Below, piece by piece: positions 1 to 10,169 of a DNA stretch of 64,000 nucleotides. Position 1 is the stretch's first letter. The number at the start of each line of letters is the position of its first letter. Below the pieces are notes generated by a model. That model saw nothing but the letters and a program-made list of their open reading frames with translations, did no database searches and was not told the DNA's origin. The DNA is taken from contig OY829657.1 of the NCBI GenBank assembly GCA_963691815.1, positions 21,012,796 through 21,076,795 on the forward strand. Reading direction: 5' to 3'. The stretch is from Echiichthys vipera. Taxonomy: Eukaryota > Chordata > Actinopteri > Perciformes > Trachinidae. Made by a program: the position numbers and the translations under genes.

Positions 1-292
1 TTTATTTCTAAAAAATATATATATATATTCAGTGACGAGTGGCGGTTAAGAGTTTGTTGTGTTGGGAGTACAGGAAGGTGTAGCGTAGTTTTCAATTGAT
101 CCAATTTAAATTTTATTTGCAATGCCAAATCATAACAAAAGTCATCTCAGGACACTTTACAGAGTAGGTAAAGACCACACTCTATGACTTATTTATGATT
201 TACAGAGACCCAACAATTCCTCTGTAGAGTACGGTGGCAACGAAAACCTTCCCTATAAAAGACAGGAATGTCGGACAGACCCAGCTCTGTTG
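1..292. repeat. partial upstream copy of the 1347-1637 segment
   Basis: This segment matches 1347-1637 in copy A and about 37351-37637 in copy B, including the A-rich start, the GTGACGAGTGGCGG block and the TCATAACAAAAG block of a dispersed teleost repeat. At about 292 it jumps directly to sequence that in copy B follows 36258. It therefore looks like the end of another tandem copy of the roughly 1.35-kb segment 293-1637. In several places it resembles the copy B version more than the adjacent copy A version. Confidence 0.7.
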
Positions 293-689
293 AGTCCATA
301 AAGAGAAACTTATATCTGTGTTAAACTGCAGGTTAGTACCCAACAGGGCCGACAGCTATTTCAGTTTAAATAAGCATTAACACTAAGTACCCAGAATTTC
401 TCTTTCTAATATGGTCAATATGTAGATCAACAGCCTGTACAGAGTTCTCTGGTTAAGACTTCTTAACCAGAGTTAAGAAGCCAAATGTTTATTTTTTACA
501 AAAAGGCATTCACCCACCCAGAAACAACAAATAATGGAGGGTTATTTGCAATAAGTATTTATAAATGAGAATAAACAACAGGAATTGAGTCAAACTGATC
601 GTTAAAAAACAACTGAAAAAGAAACAAACACTATAAAAAAAGGCATCAATCAGTCAACATCCTTTATTTAACTTGGTTAAAGAATTCAT
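293..689. other. intergenic, no gene seen
   Basis: No exon or RSS is recognisable here. The segment is AT-rich and recurs at about 36258-36734, where copy B has roughly 65 extra bases near 36355-36425. Confidence 0.6.
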
Positions 690-1340
690 GGAGATTTAAA
701 ACTTCTTTTCCAAGAGTGAGCTGGCCAAGACGGCAGCACAGAAGTAGAAAGGTTACACCAAACACACAAGGCGTCAAATCTACATCTCACACACTACAGG
801 AGAACAAGACTCAGGATTACATGATTACACGGTGCAATGACAAGATCCAAGTGAGCTTATTTCTCTGTCTTTTATAATTGACTGGAGTTCCCCAGAGCTC
901 AGAGATGAGTCAATATCAAGTCCTTCTGCACATCGTTCCAGGTAAATGTTGCAGAAAATTTCAAAGCCTTTTTGCCCAGTTCAGTTTTGACTCTCGGGCC
1001 CTGCATCTGTATGGTGTCCTGAGAACGCGGGCCATATCAGCTGAGGTTTCTACACATGTACACACAAATATGTGCGCAGAAGTCCAAGAATAGATTTATA
1101 AATCAAAGTCAGCCAGTAAGAGAGTCTAAGGACCTACAAATATGGACAATGTGTGATGGCAACAAGGAGCAGTGATGTACACATGTTGCTGCAGCCTGTA
1201 ATAAAATGCACAGCACAGTGGTATACAGTATCCAATTTCTTTAGAAACTGATCAGGAGCGTTCACAGAAAGCAGGCCTCCATAGTCCAACAAGGGTGAAA
1301 AAGCTGTGGTGATCAAATGTTTTCTAACTTGCAATGAAAA
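690..1340 (-). mobile_element. non-LTR retrotransposon (LINE) 3' fragment, degenerate
   Basis: Read on the minus strand, 1332 to about 1150 gives LITTAFSPLLDYGG, then LDTVYHCAVHFITG, and further on LIYKSILGLL, then KALKFSATFTWNDVQKDL. This series is typical of the C-terminal end of fish LINE reverse transcriptases. Stops and frame changes interrupt it, so it is a dead 3' fragment. The same fragment lies at about 36735-37335 in copy B. Family assignment beyond non-LTR is not possible from this piece. Confidence 0.7.
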
Positions 1341-1448
1341 ACATGATTTATTTCTAAAAAAAATATATTTATATATATTCAGTGACGAGTGGCGGTTGAG
1401 AGTTTGTTGTGTTGGGAGTACAGGAAGGTGTAGCGTAGTGTTCACTTG

Positions 1449-1760
1449 ATTCAATTCAATGTTATTTACAGTGCCAAATCATAACAAACGTTATCATAGG
1501 ACACTTTACAGAGTAGGTAAAGACCACACTCTATGACTTATTTATGATAAACATAGACCCAACAAGTCCCCCATAGAGTACGGTGGCAACGAAAACCTTC
1601 ACTATAACAGACAGGAACGTCAGACAGACCCAGCTCTGTGGAGGACGGACATCCGTCTGCACCGGTTGGAGAGGAAGAAAAGGAGAGAGAAAGAGAGAAA
1701 CACGGACAGATGGACAGAGAGAGACAAGGACAGACACAAAGACAGAGACAGACAGACTTC
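1449..1760. repeat. dispersed teleost repeat plus purine-rich GA/GACA tract
   Basis: The segment begins TTCAATGTTATTT, contains CCAAATCATAACAAA, GGACACTTTACAGAGTAGG and AGACCCAACAA, and runs into a GAGA/GACAGA purine tract (about 1670-1760). This is a common interspersed element in percomorph genomes, recalled from general knowledge. It recurs at 37447-37760 and partly at 93-292. Long open frames here are products of the low-complexity tract, not genes. Confidence 0.6.
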
Positions 1761-2800
1761 CAGAGATGCAAGCAACCAAAGAGTAACAGTAACTATAATA
1801 ATATCTATAGTAATGTGAATATGACTTGTGATGTTATGGCAGTTAATACAGCAGAATAGTAGAAACAAGCACAGCGTAGTGTTATCTAAAAGAACATCCA
1901 GACTGAATGTTTGAGTGATTTCAACAATGTGGATGAGTCAAGTCCCCTCTCGTGAGATTTCAGAGCGATTCCATGAGACTTGGTTAGACACAATAAAAAA
2001 CAGTCAGGATCAAGCGTTTTAAACGGAACTTCAACCATTTCTAACCTCGGCTGTAGAGCGGTAGCATGTTGACGTGTGTACACATTCATGTCATGCATGT
2101 AAAGATGATTGTGGGTTTATCATATGACTAACACTCACCTTGGACTGTTTCTGGCCCAGCTGCTGCTGAGTGGAGGCTGTACATGTGTAGACGACAGGGT
2201 CTGCAGACCATCAGGGAGCCATCTGTTGGATGAACCGGCAACACACAGCGAACAGTCAGAATACATACAAGGTGCAAACCAGGGGGCCTTATTTAAAGTA
2301 TTACACCTTTGAATAACAATCAGACACAAGAGCAGAATATGAGTTTGAAGCCACTCACTAAGGCATTATCTATAACTGCATCAAGTCTGCAGTTGTAAAT
2401 ATAAAGCAGATAATCTTTGGGTCATTTACAGAGGGTGAGATATCAAAATGTATATTTGAGGGTTTTTTCTTGATGAATGAAAGAGCTAACTCAAAATATA
2501 AATTTAGCAACTCAGTGTAAGTTTCACAATCATGTGAAATAAGTTACCTCTGCCATCGGTTGTGTAGATTTCTGTTCAATGGAAAAACAACTTTTCATGG
2601 TCAAAACAGTTTCACACCAGTAGGAGGAGACATACTTCACCAAATAAGACAAAGATTTCACTATGAACACAGTGCTCATAGAGTTAGCTGTGATGTAAGT
2701 GACACCTGCCCTGTTCTTTTTAATGTAACAGTGAAGTCTTGTGCGCTGGTGCTGAGCTGACAGGACCTCAACAGAAAGCTGACAGATTGTCGTCTTCGTC
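1761..2800. other. intergenic upstream of V0
   Basis: No V, J or known protein domain is seen. One exon-like block on the minus strand (2139-2235) is listed separately. The rest is unannotated sequence shared with copy B (about 37761-38765). Confidence 0.5.
2139..2235 (-). other. exon-like block, possible gene remnant
   Basis: On the minus strand this block ends in a consensus donor (AAG then GTGAGT) and has two open frames, one reading RWLPDGLQTLSSTHVQPP. The copy B counterpart (38122-38221) is 3 bases longer and also has a good acceptor (pyrimidine tract then GCAG). In copy A that acceptor reads GCCG. I do not recognise the product. It may be a stray exon of a neighbouring gene or chance. 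Confidence 0.25.
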
Positions 2801-3215
2801 ATGATGTTAATGGTCTTAATATGTTTGCTTCTTTCGTCTGCCTTGGATTAAGGCTGAGAAACTGTAAATGAACCAAAGTAAGACGCTGCAGAACTCATGA
2901 CAAGAATCTAAAAAGGGTTTTTTTCTTCACAGGTGCTTCCTACATGAAAAGTGTTCTCCAAACACCTCCTTTCATCATTAAGAGAACTGGTGAATCTGTT
3001 GCCAGTAGGATCACCTGTTCACACCACATAAAAAGTTATGATCAAATTCTTTGGCACAAACAGGACGAACAAAGAGCTCCACAGCTTCTGGGATATCTGA
3101 ATGGGAATATCCTGAATCTCCAGTAAATTTTCACTCCTCCTCATTTCTGACCATTTGAATCAAACGACAGTGGTGTGTGTTTCTGTGCTGCCAGTCAGCA
3201 CAGCGCAACACAAAA
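2801..3215 (+). pseudogene. TRBV pseudogene A-V0 (group II)
   Basis: A leader-like start (2801) encodes MMLMVLICLLLSSAL, but the donor position reads ATTAAG instead of GTAAG. A V exon starts at 2933 after CACAG and reads SVLQTPPFIIKRTGESVAS, first Cys in ITCSHH, and Trp in ILWHKQ. After GYLNGNILNLQ there is a stop (3124-3126). A remnant of the 3' end (FCAASQ, about 3180-3198) persists in another frame, so framework 3 is deleted. A CACAGCG heptamer is followed almost directly by the nonamer ACAAAAACT, so the 23-bp spacer is lost. It is non-functional for three independent reasons. Confidence 0.85.
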
Positions 3216-4162
3216 ACTTTACTTTCTGCAGAGACAACATGTTGACTCCTGAACACCTGCAGCTTTGAAGATTTCATTCGCTGATATGACACGATTGTGA
3301 CCCCCTGTGAGGACACAACTACTGACGATATGCATTCTTTGTGACACTGTGTGAAATTTAATGACAATTATTGTTTACACTTATCTACTACTGTTTAATT
3401 TCAGGTTCAGGAATGACAGAATCTGAAGGAATAGGGGGATGATAAAAGTCACAGGCCTCCATTTTAGGTTAAAAAACCATTGTCAAAATAATACTTTTCA
3501 TCATTTTGCTGCTGTTTTTAGTTATGTCCAGGTTACAGACTCTATACAGAGGTGGACAGCTTGACAGCTCCCCAAAAGTGAAGCCAAAGCAAATGTCATA
3601 AGGCCCCCCTCCAAAACTCGGAGTTAACCCCACATTTTCCCCCAAAGATGGTTTCTGTCATCATAGGTAGTTTTTATCACGCTGATGTTTGTTTAGGTGA
3701 ACGTTTGTTTTTAATGAATTATTTAGTGCTATAAAAACAGGGTGAAACGTCATGAATTACATTTACAAATCACAAATGGTTATAAATTACAACATGGCGG
3801 CGCCTGTACCCGGGGTATTTAGGCTTCACTTTTGTACAGTGGGAGGAAGTGGAGCTGGGTTGTCCATCTTAACTACAGCCAGCTCACTAGATCTTCCATC
3901 TGTGGTTGTTGTAAAATTTCTCTAACTTGTAACATAACTAAATTTGGCACAAGATCGCTCCACCTCAGCTTCTCAGTGTTACTGATATAAGTCAATGTGC
4001 TGTGATGTACTGCAGGGGCACCCCCAGTATCACTTATACTACCATCTATACTTTATAGGACACTGAAGACTTAACTGAAAGGATGACATCACACAACACA
4101 GTGACACTCCCACCTGCAGCTCTTCAAATCGACTACACCAGAGGTCCTTTCTTCTGCAGAAC
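3216..4162. other. intergenic V0 to V1
   Basis: No gene is seen. The last 100 bases are the V1 promoter region with a CRE-like decamer core at 4084-4091. The matching copy B segment is about 39091-40007 and is slightly shorter. Confidence 0.5.
4084..4091 (+). promoter_or_regulatory. CRE-like Vbeta promoter decamer core
   Basis: TGACATCA lies 72 bases upstream of the A-V1 ATG. Mammalian Vbeta promoters carry a conserved decamer with core TGAYRTCA, a CREB/ATF site, at a similar distance. In copy B the first base is changed (CGACATCA, about 39929). Function is inferred. Confidence 0.4.
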
Positions 4163-4679
4163 ATGGATATTATGGTTCAACGAGGCCTCCTCAGATTGTC
4201 AGTCTTTGTGCTGTGGACTACAGGTAAGTTCAATAAAACCCACTGTGCACTGATTTTTTTATATACTTCGAGATAAATTTAATTTTTAATGTAATTTTGA
4301 AGTGATTATGTCGGAGGTTACAATAAGGATCCAACAACTAAAGTTCACTAAGGTATCCTTTACTGTTAAACACACAGGTCTAACTGATGGAAGTGATGTC
4401 ACCCAGACTGACATCCTGTGGAAAATAAAGGGTGAAACTGCAACAATGAACTGCAGCCACACAAAGGGTGCTCAGTACTTCCAGATGTACTGGTACAGAC
4501 AGCTGCCAGGAGAAACAATGAAACTAATCGTGTTCACACAGGGCGAAAAAGATCATGATTTTGGAGATTTCAGCAAAGATAAATTCTCAGCCACCAAGCC
4601 TAACGCTGAGAGTGGGACATTCACAGTGAAGAATCTGGAGCCAGAAGATAAAGGCTTGTATTTCTGTGCTGTGAGTAGA
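4163..4679 (+). CDS. TRBV: TRBV gene A-V1 (group I), apparently functional
   Basis: V segment encoding the antigen-contacting N-terminal domain of TCR beta. Leader exon 4163-4223 (20 codons, hydrophobic core LLRLSVFVLW) ends in phase 1 at GTAAGT. The V exon, 4378-4679, follows ACACAG. It starts GLTDGSDVTQT, has the first Cys in MNCSHTK, Trp in MYWYRQLPGE, CDR2 around TQGEKD, and the second Cys in PEDKGLYFCAVSR. RSS: heptamer CACAGTG 4680-4686, 23-bp spacer, nonamer ACAAAAACC 4710-4718, both consensus. The frame is open throughout. The copy B counterpart differs mainly in CDR2. Confidence 0.93.
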
Positions 4680-4917
4680 CACAGTGATGCAGACACACTC
4701 AATAACTGAACAAAAACCTCAGTGCACTGTTATTAGCACATCTATGAGTGAGTGTATTATTCTGCTGCACTGTAGGGGGACCTCAAGTCTAATCACAGAC
4801 CATCACATTATACAGAGACACTCCCACCTGTAACTCTCATCTCCCTGTTGTAAAGTCACGCCTCCTGTCACACAGACTGACAGTGACTCTGGTCTTTATT
4901 CTGCTCAGAACACAATA

Positions 4918-5379
4918 ATGATCACAGCTGGTCTCATCCAACTCTCTGCAGCTCTGCTCTGGATTGTAGGTACTGTACATTACAGCTTTACGTTCATACT
5001 AGTGATTTAGTGCTGATCATTCTGACTGTTGGTCATCCTGTAACATGAAAAGTGATTTTATTTTAACCCTCCAGGTCTAATTGATGGGAGTGATGTCACC
5101 CAGACCTCTTTCCTGTGGAGGGACGAGGGTCAGTCTGCAAAAATGAACTGCAGTCACACTAAGGACAGTACATATCGACAGATGTACTGGTACAGGCAGC
5201 TACCAGGGGAGGGAATGAGGCAAATAGTTTTCACGACTTCATACAGCGCTCATGAATATGAAAGTGGCTTCAGTAAGGAGAAATTTCCTGCAGAGAAGAG
5301 TGATGCTCAGACTGGATCTTTGACAGTGGAGAAGCTGCTGCCTGAAGACAGTGGAGTGTATTTCTGTTCTGTGAGTGAA
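4918..5379 (+). CDS. TRBV: TRBV gene A-V2 (group I), apparently functional
   Basis: Leader exon 4918-4969 (MITAGLIQLSAALLWIV, phase 1, donor GTACTG) and V exon 5075-5379 after CTCCAG. The domain starts GLIDGSDVTQTSFLW, has the first Cys in MNCSHTKDS, WYRQLPGEGMRQIVF, CDR2 TTSYSAHEY, and the second Cys in PEDSGVYFCSVSE. RSS: CACAGTG 5380-5386, 23-bp spacer, ACAAATACC 5410-5418. It is the b-type gene of an alternating a/b pair (V1a-V2b, V4a-V5b). The 3' half and downstream flank are nearly identical to those of V3. Confidence 0.93.
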
Positions 5380-6062
5380 CACAGTGATACAGGTGACTGA
5401 GACGGCTGCACAAATACCCACCTGTTGGTGTCTCAGTGACTCAAAGACAGCTGGGTCTTTAATGAACTGTAGAGGGAGCTGTACACACATGGTTACACTT
5501 TTCTTTAGATGAAGAAGATATAAAACTCATTATGTGTCCTGTGCAATAGTGCAGCATAGTATGAGTATATTATGCCAACCTATTTCACCCCATGTATGAG
5601 CAACTTATTTAAGTTATTTAAGATATAAAGAAATGACGTCACATATATCACAAAAAGATGTTTCCACTTGCTAATTTATTTCCTGTAAGACTTTTTATAT
5701 TATTTCATTATATTTAAATTCTAATGCGTTAAACTTTTTAAGTTTCAATTTAATGACTTCAGATATTTTATTTATTTTTCAATTTTACAGTCATTTGTCT
5801 TGAATACTTTTATCTTTTTTTTTCAACTTGTGTTTCCTACTTTCTCAAACAGAGTGAGGCCAAACTTAAATCGCTCCAACAAGTGACTGCCTGAATATTG
5901 AAAATAAAACATATCTATAAAACCACCATCAGCTCTGTACTGCCCAATACTGTGACTACTGGAACCAAACAAGCTTAAAACAGTTTACATTACACCTGTT
6001 TTCTTTTTTTTAAATGGCCGAGAAATGTTAATATGAAGACACAGTTTTACAAGTTAACATGT

Positions 6063-6620
6063 AGGGCTGCACAATAAATGGAATTTTATCAAAATCACAA
6101 AATGGACTAGTGTTAAATCTGAATCATGGAGGGGAGCAATATTCATTTAAAGGTAAAATGTGTCTGAATTAAGAATTGTGTTTCTGCAGAGATGTCCCGA
6201 TCTACAAGTTGTATTCTACAGATTTAAGAAAAAAGTTTCTTTTGCACAGATCCTCACAAAAATCACACCATGATCATTTTTAATATTTTTTCAGTGAATA
6301 CGAGAATAATGATGCGAAAATCATCATTCATTTCAAGAGCCTGAACCATATCACAATGTCAGCCAAAATAATAGTAATTAGGGGTGGATGGTGTAACAGT
6401 GGTTAGAGCAGCCGCCCCATGTAAAGAGGCTGAAGGTCCTCGAGGCAGTGGCTGTGAGTTTGAGTCTGACCTGCAGCGCTTTGCTGTTCGTCTCCCTGTC
6501 TCTTTCTCAGCCCATTTCCTGTCGGTCTTATATAATAAAAGACTTGAAAACTGCCAAAGATAGTCTTTAACAAAAAATCAATAAATAACCTTAATTATTT
6601 TCCGTGTATCGGGCAGCTCT
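6063..6620. mobile_element. hAT-like MITE containing a SINE
   Basis: The left end is AGGGCTGCACAATA. The right end GGGCAGCTCT reads AGAGCTGCCC on the other strand, giving imperfect terminal inverted repeats of the type common in teleost non-autonomous hAT elements. There is no transposase. Related copies are at 8086-8647, 41908-42461 and 43924-44479. Confidence 0.5.
6385..6576 (+). mobile_element. tRNA-derived SINE, degenerate
   Basis: GTGGTTAGAGCAGCCGCC resembles an A-box head. It is followed by CCTCGAGGCAGTGGCTGTGA, a CTCTTTCTCAGCCCATTTCC segment and a GTCTTTAACAAAAA tail. This layout matches a common teleost tRNA-SINE. Paralogous copies are at 8404-8600, 42225-42415 and 44240-44430. Confidence 0.55.
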
Positions 6621-6959
6621 ACTGACACAGTCCACTATTTATTTGTTTCTATATTACAAGTGTTGGCCTTTTTTTATTACTGCCTCATATTGCAGTTACA
6701 GATTAATCCTCCATCATTTTGACAGAAGTGTCTAATTCATCACATCAGCCATAATTAAACCTGACCCCCACAGCTTCAGTGTTACTGATCTGAATGCAGG
6801 AGGACCTCCTGTTTACATCTACTCACCTCAACTGACAATGTGGATTAATATACAGCAGCTGACAGGATGAGAGAGTGTCACACACTGAGACCCACCCACC
6901 TGCACCTCTTCATAGCTCTCTAACTGCACTGACAGTTACACACCAGACTGTTTTAGAAC

Positions 6960-7401
6960 ATGGACATCATCAAACATGGCCTCCTCAGCTTGTTGGCGTT
7001 CATGCTCTGGATACAAGGTTAAGTTCTGTAATATCAGCTAATTTAGTTCACAGATTAAAAGTCCACTTATAGTAACTTTTACTGTAATTCACACAGGTCT
7101 AACTGATGGAAGTGATGTCACCCAGACCCTCATAATGTGGGAAAAACAGGGTGACAATGCAACAATGAGCTGCAGACACACCAAGGGTGCTGGCTACAAC
7201 CAGATGTACTGGTACAGGCAGCTACCAGGGGAGGGAATGAGGCAAATAGTTTTCACGACTTCTTACAGCGCTCATGAATATGAAAGTGGCTTCAGTAAGG
7301 AGAAATTTCCTGCAGAGAAGAGTGATGCTCAGACTGGATCTTTGACAGTGGAGAAGCTGCTGCCTGAAGACAGTGGAGTGTATTTCTGTTCTGTGAGTGA
7401 A
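6960..7401 (+). CDS. TRBV: TRBV gene A-V3 (group I), hybrid of V4-type and V2-type
   Basis: Leader exon 6960-7017 (MDIIKHGLLSLLAFMLWIQ, donor GTTAAG) and V exon 7097-7401 after ACACAG. The first half (GLTDGSDVTQTLIMW, MSCRHTKGAGYNQMYWYRQ) matches V4; from LPGEGMRQIVF to YFCSVSE it matches V2. RSS: CACAGTG 7402-7408, 23-bp spacer, ACAAATACC 7432-7440, again V2-like. The frame is open and both cysteines and Trp are present, so it is apparently functional. The switch lies in framework 2, and the same hybrid occurs in copy B. Confidence 0.93.
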
Positions 7402-7440
7402 CACAGTGATACAGGTGACTGAGACGGCTGCACAAATACC

Positions 7441-8988
7441 CACCTGTTGGTGTCTCAGTGACTCAAAGACAGCTGGGTCTTTAATGAACTGTAGAGGGAG
7501 CTGTACACACATGGTTAACCTTTTCTTTAGATGAAGAAGATATAAAACTCATTATGTGTCCTGTGCAATAGTGCAGCATAGTATGAGTATATTATGCCAA
7601 CCTATTTCACCCCATGTATGAGCAACTTATTTATGTTATTTAAGATACAAAGAAATGACGTCACATATATCACAAAAATATGTTTCCACTTGCTAATTTA
7701 TTTCCTGAAAGACTTTTTATATAATTTCATTATATTTAAATTCTAATGCGTTAAACTTTTTAAGTTTCAATTTAATGACTTCAGATATTTTTATTTATTT
7801 TTCAAATTTTACAGTCATTTGTTTTGAATACTTTTATCTTTTTTTTCAACTTGTGTTTCCTACTTTCTCAAACAGAGTGAGGCCAAACTTAAATTGCTCC
7901 AACAAGTGACTGCCTGAATATTGAAAATAAAACATATCTATAAAACCACCATCAGCTCTGTACTGCCCAATACTGTGACTACTGGAACCAAACAAGCTTA
8001 AAACAGTTTACATTACACCTGTTTTCTTATTTTTAAATGGCCGGGAAATGTTAATATGAAGACACAGTTTTACAAGTTAACATGTAGGGCTGCACAATAA
8101 ATGGAATTTTATCAAAATCACAAAATGGACTAGTGTTAAATCTGAATCATGGAGGGGAGCAATATTCATTTAAAGGTCAAATGTGTCTGAATTAAGAATT
8201 GTGTTTCTGCAGAGATGTCCCGATCTACAAGTTGATTCTACAGATTTAAGGAAAATGTTTCTTTTGCACAGATCCCCACAAAAATCACACCATGAACATT
8301 TTTTAATTTTTCAATGAATACAAGAATAATGATGCAAAAATTATCATTCATTCCAAGAGCGTGAACCATATCACAATATCAGCAAAAATAATAGTAATTA
8401 GGGGCTGACAGTGGAACAGTGGTTACAGCAGCCGCCCCATGTAAAGAGGCTGAAGGTCCTCGAGGCAGTGACTGTGAGCTCGAGTTTGAGTCTGACCTGC
8501 AGCGCTTTGCTGTTCGTCTCCCTGTCTCTTTCTCAGCCCATTTCCTGTCGGTCTTATATAATAAAAGACTTGAAAACTGCCAAAGATAGTCTTTAACAAA
8601 AAAATAAATAAATAACCTTAATTATTTTCCTTTTATCGTGCAGCTCTACTGACACAGTCCACTATTTATTTGTTTCTATATTACAAGTGTTGGCCTTTTT
8701 TTTTATTACTGCATCATATTGCAGTTACAGATTAATCCTCCATCATTTTGACAGAAGTGTCTAATTCATCACATCAGCCATAATTAAACCTGACCCCCAC
8801 AGCTTCAGTGTTACTGATCTGAATGCAGGAGGACCTCCTGTTAACATCTACTCACCTCAACTGACAATGTGGATTAATATACAGCAGCTGACAGGATGAG
8901 AGAGTGTCACACACTGAGACCCACCCACCACCACCTCTTCATAGCTCTCTAACTGCACTGACAGTTACACACCAGACTGTTTTAGAAC
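7441..8988. other. intergenic V3 to V4, second copy of the V2-V3 spacer
   Basis: Near-identical to 5419-6959. It contains the MITE 8086-8647 with the SINE 8404-8600. No gene is seen. Confidence 0.6.
8086..8647. mobile_element. hAT-like MITE containing a SINE (paralog of 6063-6620)
   Basis: Same ends (AGGGCTGCACAATA and CGTGCAGCTCT) and the same internal SINE (8404-8600) as 6063-6620. The element was duplicated with V3/V4 rather than inserted independently. Confidence 0.5.
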
Positions 8989-9430
8989 ATGGACATCATC
9001 AAACATGGCCTCCTCAGCTTGTTGGCGTTCATGCTCTGGATACAAGGTTAAGTTCTGTAATATCAGCTAATTTAGTTCACAGATCAAAAGTCCACTTATA
9101 GTAACTTTTACTGTTATTCACACAGGTCTAACTGATGGGAGTGATGTCACCCAGACCCTCATACTGTGGGAAAAACAGGGTGACAATGCAACAATGAGCT
9201 GCAGACACACCAAGGGTGCTGGCTACAACCAGATGTACTGGTACAGACAGCGGCCAGGAGAAACAATGAAACTAATCGTGTTCACAAGACTCGGCAACCG
9301 AGATCATGATTTTGGAGATTTCAGCAAAGATAAATTCTCAGCCACCAAGCCTGACACTGAGAGTGGGACATTCACAGTGAAGAATCTGGAGCCAGAAGAT
9401 AAAGGCTTGTATTTCTGTGCTGTGAGTGAA
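8989..9430 (+). CDS. TRBV: TRBV gene A-V4 (group I), apparently functional
   Basis: Leader exon 8989-9046 (same leader as V3) and V exon 9126-9430 after ACACAG. It reads GLTDGSDVTQTLILW, first Cys in MSCRHTKGAG, MYWYRQRPGETMKLIVF, CDR2 around TRLGNRD, GDFSKDKFSATKP and PEDKGLYFCAVSE. RSS: CACAGTG 9431-9437, 23-bp spacer, ACAAAAACC 9461-9469, full consensus. This a-type gene has a V1-like 3' half. Confidence 0.93.
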
Positions 9431-9668
9431 CACAGTGATGCAGACACACTCAATAACTGAACAAAAACCCCAGTGCACTGTTATTAGCACATCTATGAGT
9501 GAGTGTATTATTCTGCTGCACTGTAGGGGGACCTCAAGTCTAATCACAGACCATCACATTATACAGAGACACTCCCACCTGTAAGTCTCATCTCCCTGTT
9601 GTAAAGACACGCCTCCCGTCACACAGACTGACAGTGACTCTGGTCTTTATTCTGCTCAGAACACAATA

Positions 9669-10130
9669 ATGATCACAGCTGGTCTCATCCAACTCTCTGC
9701 AGCTCTGCTCTGGATTGTAGGTACTGAACATTACAGCTTTACGTTCATACTCATGATTTAATGCTGATCATTCTGACTGTTGGTAATCCTGTAACATGAA
9801 AAGTGATTTTTTTTTAACCCTTCAGGTCTAATTGATGGGAGTGATGTCACCCAGACCTCTTTCCTGTGGAGGGACGAGGGTCAGTCTGCAAAAATGAACT
9901 GCAGTCACACTAAGGATGCTAGTTTTTTCCAGATGTACTGGTACAGGCAGCTACCAGGGCAGAGAATGAGGCAAATAGTTTTCACGACTTCTTACAGCGC
10001 TCATGAATATGAAAGTGGCTTCAGTAAGGAGAAATTTCCTGCAGAGAAGAGTGATGCTCAGACTGGATCTTTGACAGTGGAGAAGCTGCTGCCTGAAGAC
10101 AGTGGAGTGTATTTCTGCTCTGTGAGTCAA
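9669..10130 (+). CDS. TRBV: TRBV gene A-V5 (group I), apparently functional
   Basis: Leader exon 9669-9720 (V2-like, donor GTACTG) and V exon 9826-10130 after TTCAG. It has GLIDGSDVTQTSFLW, first Cys in MNCSHTKDASFFQ, MYWYRQLPGQRMRQIVF, CDR2 TTSYSAHEY and PEDSGVYFCSVSQ. RSS: CACAGTG 10131-10137, 23-bp spacer, ACAAATACC 10161-10169. The copy B allele-like counterpart has a completely different CDR2. Confidence 0.93.
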
Positions 10131-10169
10131 CACAGTGATACAGGTGACTGAGACGGCTGCACAAATACC

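Larger units (their letters stand above)
5419..6959. other. intergenic V2 to V3, with nested MITE and SINE
   Basis: No gene is seen. The segment contains a hAT-like MITE (6063-6620) with a SINE inserted in it (6385-6576). Almost the whole 1.5-kb spacer is repeated between V3 and V4, showing that spacer and gene were duplicated together. Confidence 0.6.

Noticed and set aside
1531..1868. Several overlapping frames rich in Arg/Glu/Thr or Cys/Leu/Ser on both strands
   Set aside because: They are produced by the GAGA/GACAGA low-complexity tract of a dispersed repeat.
5239..5490. Recurrent minus-strand frames over V exons (MCVQLPLQFIKDPAVF and similar)
   Set aside because: Antisense shadows of V2/V3/V5 exons, repeated only because the V genes are repeated.
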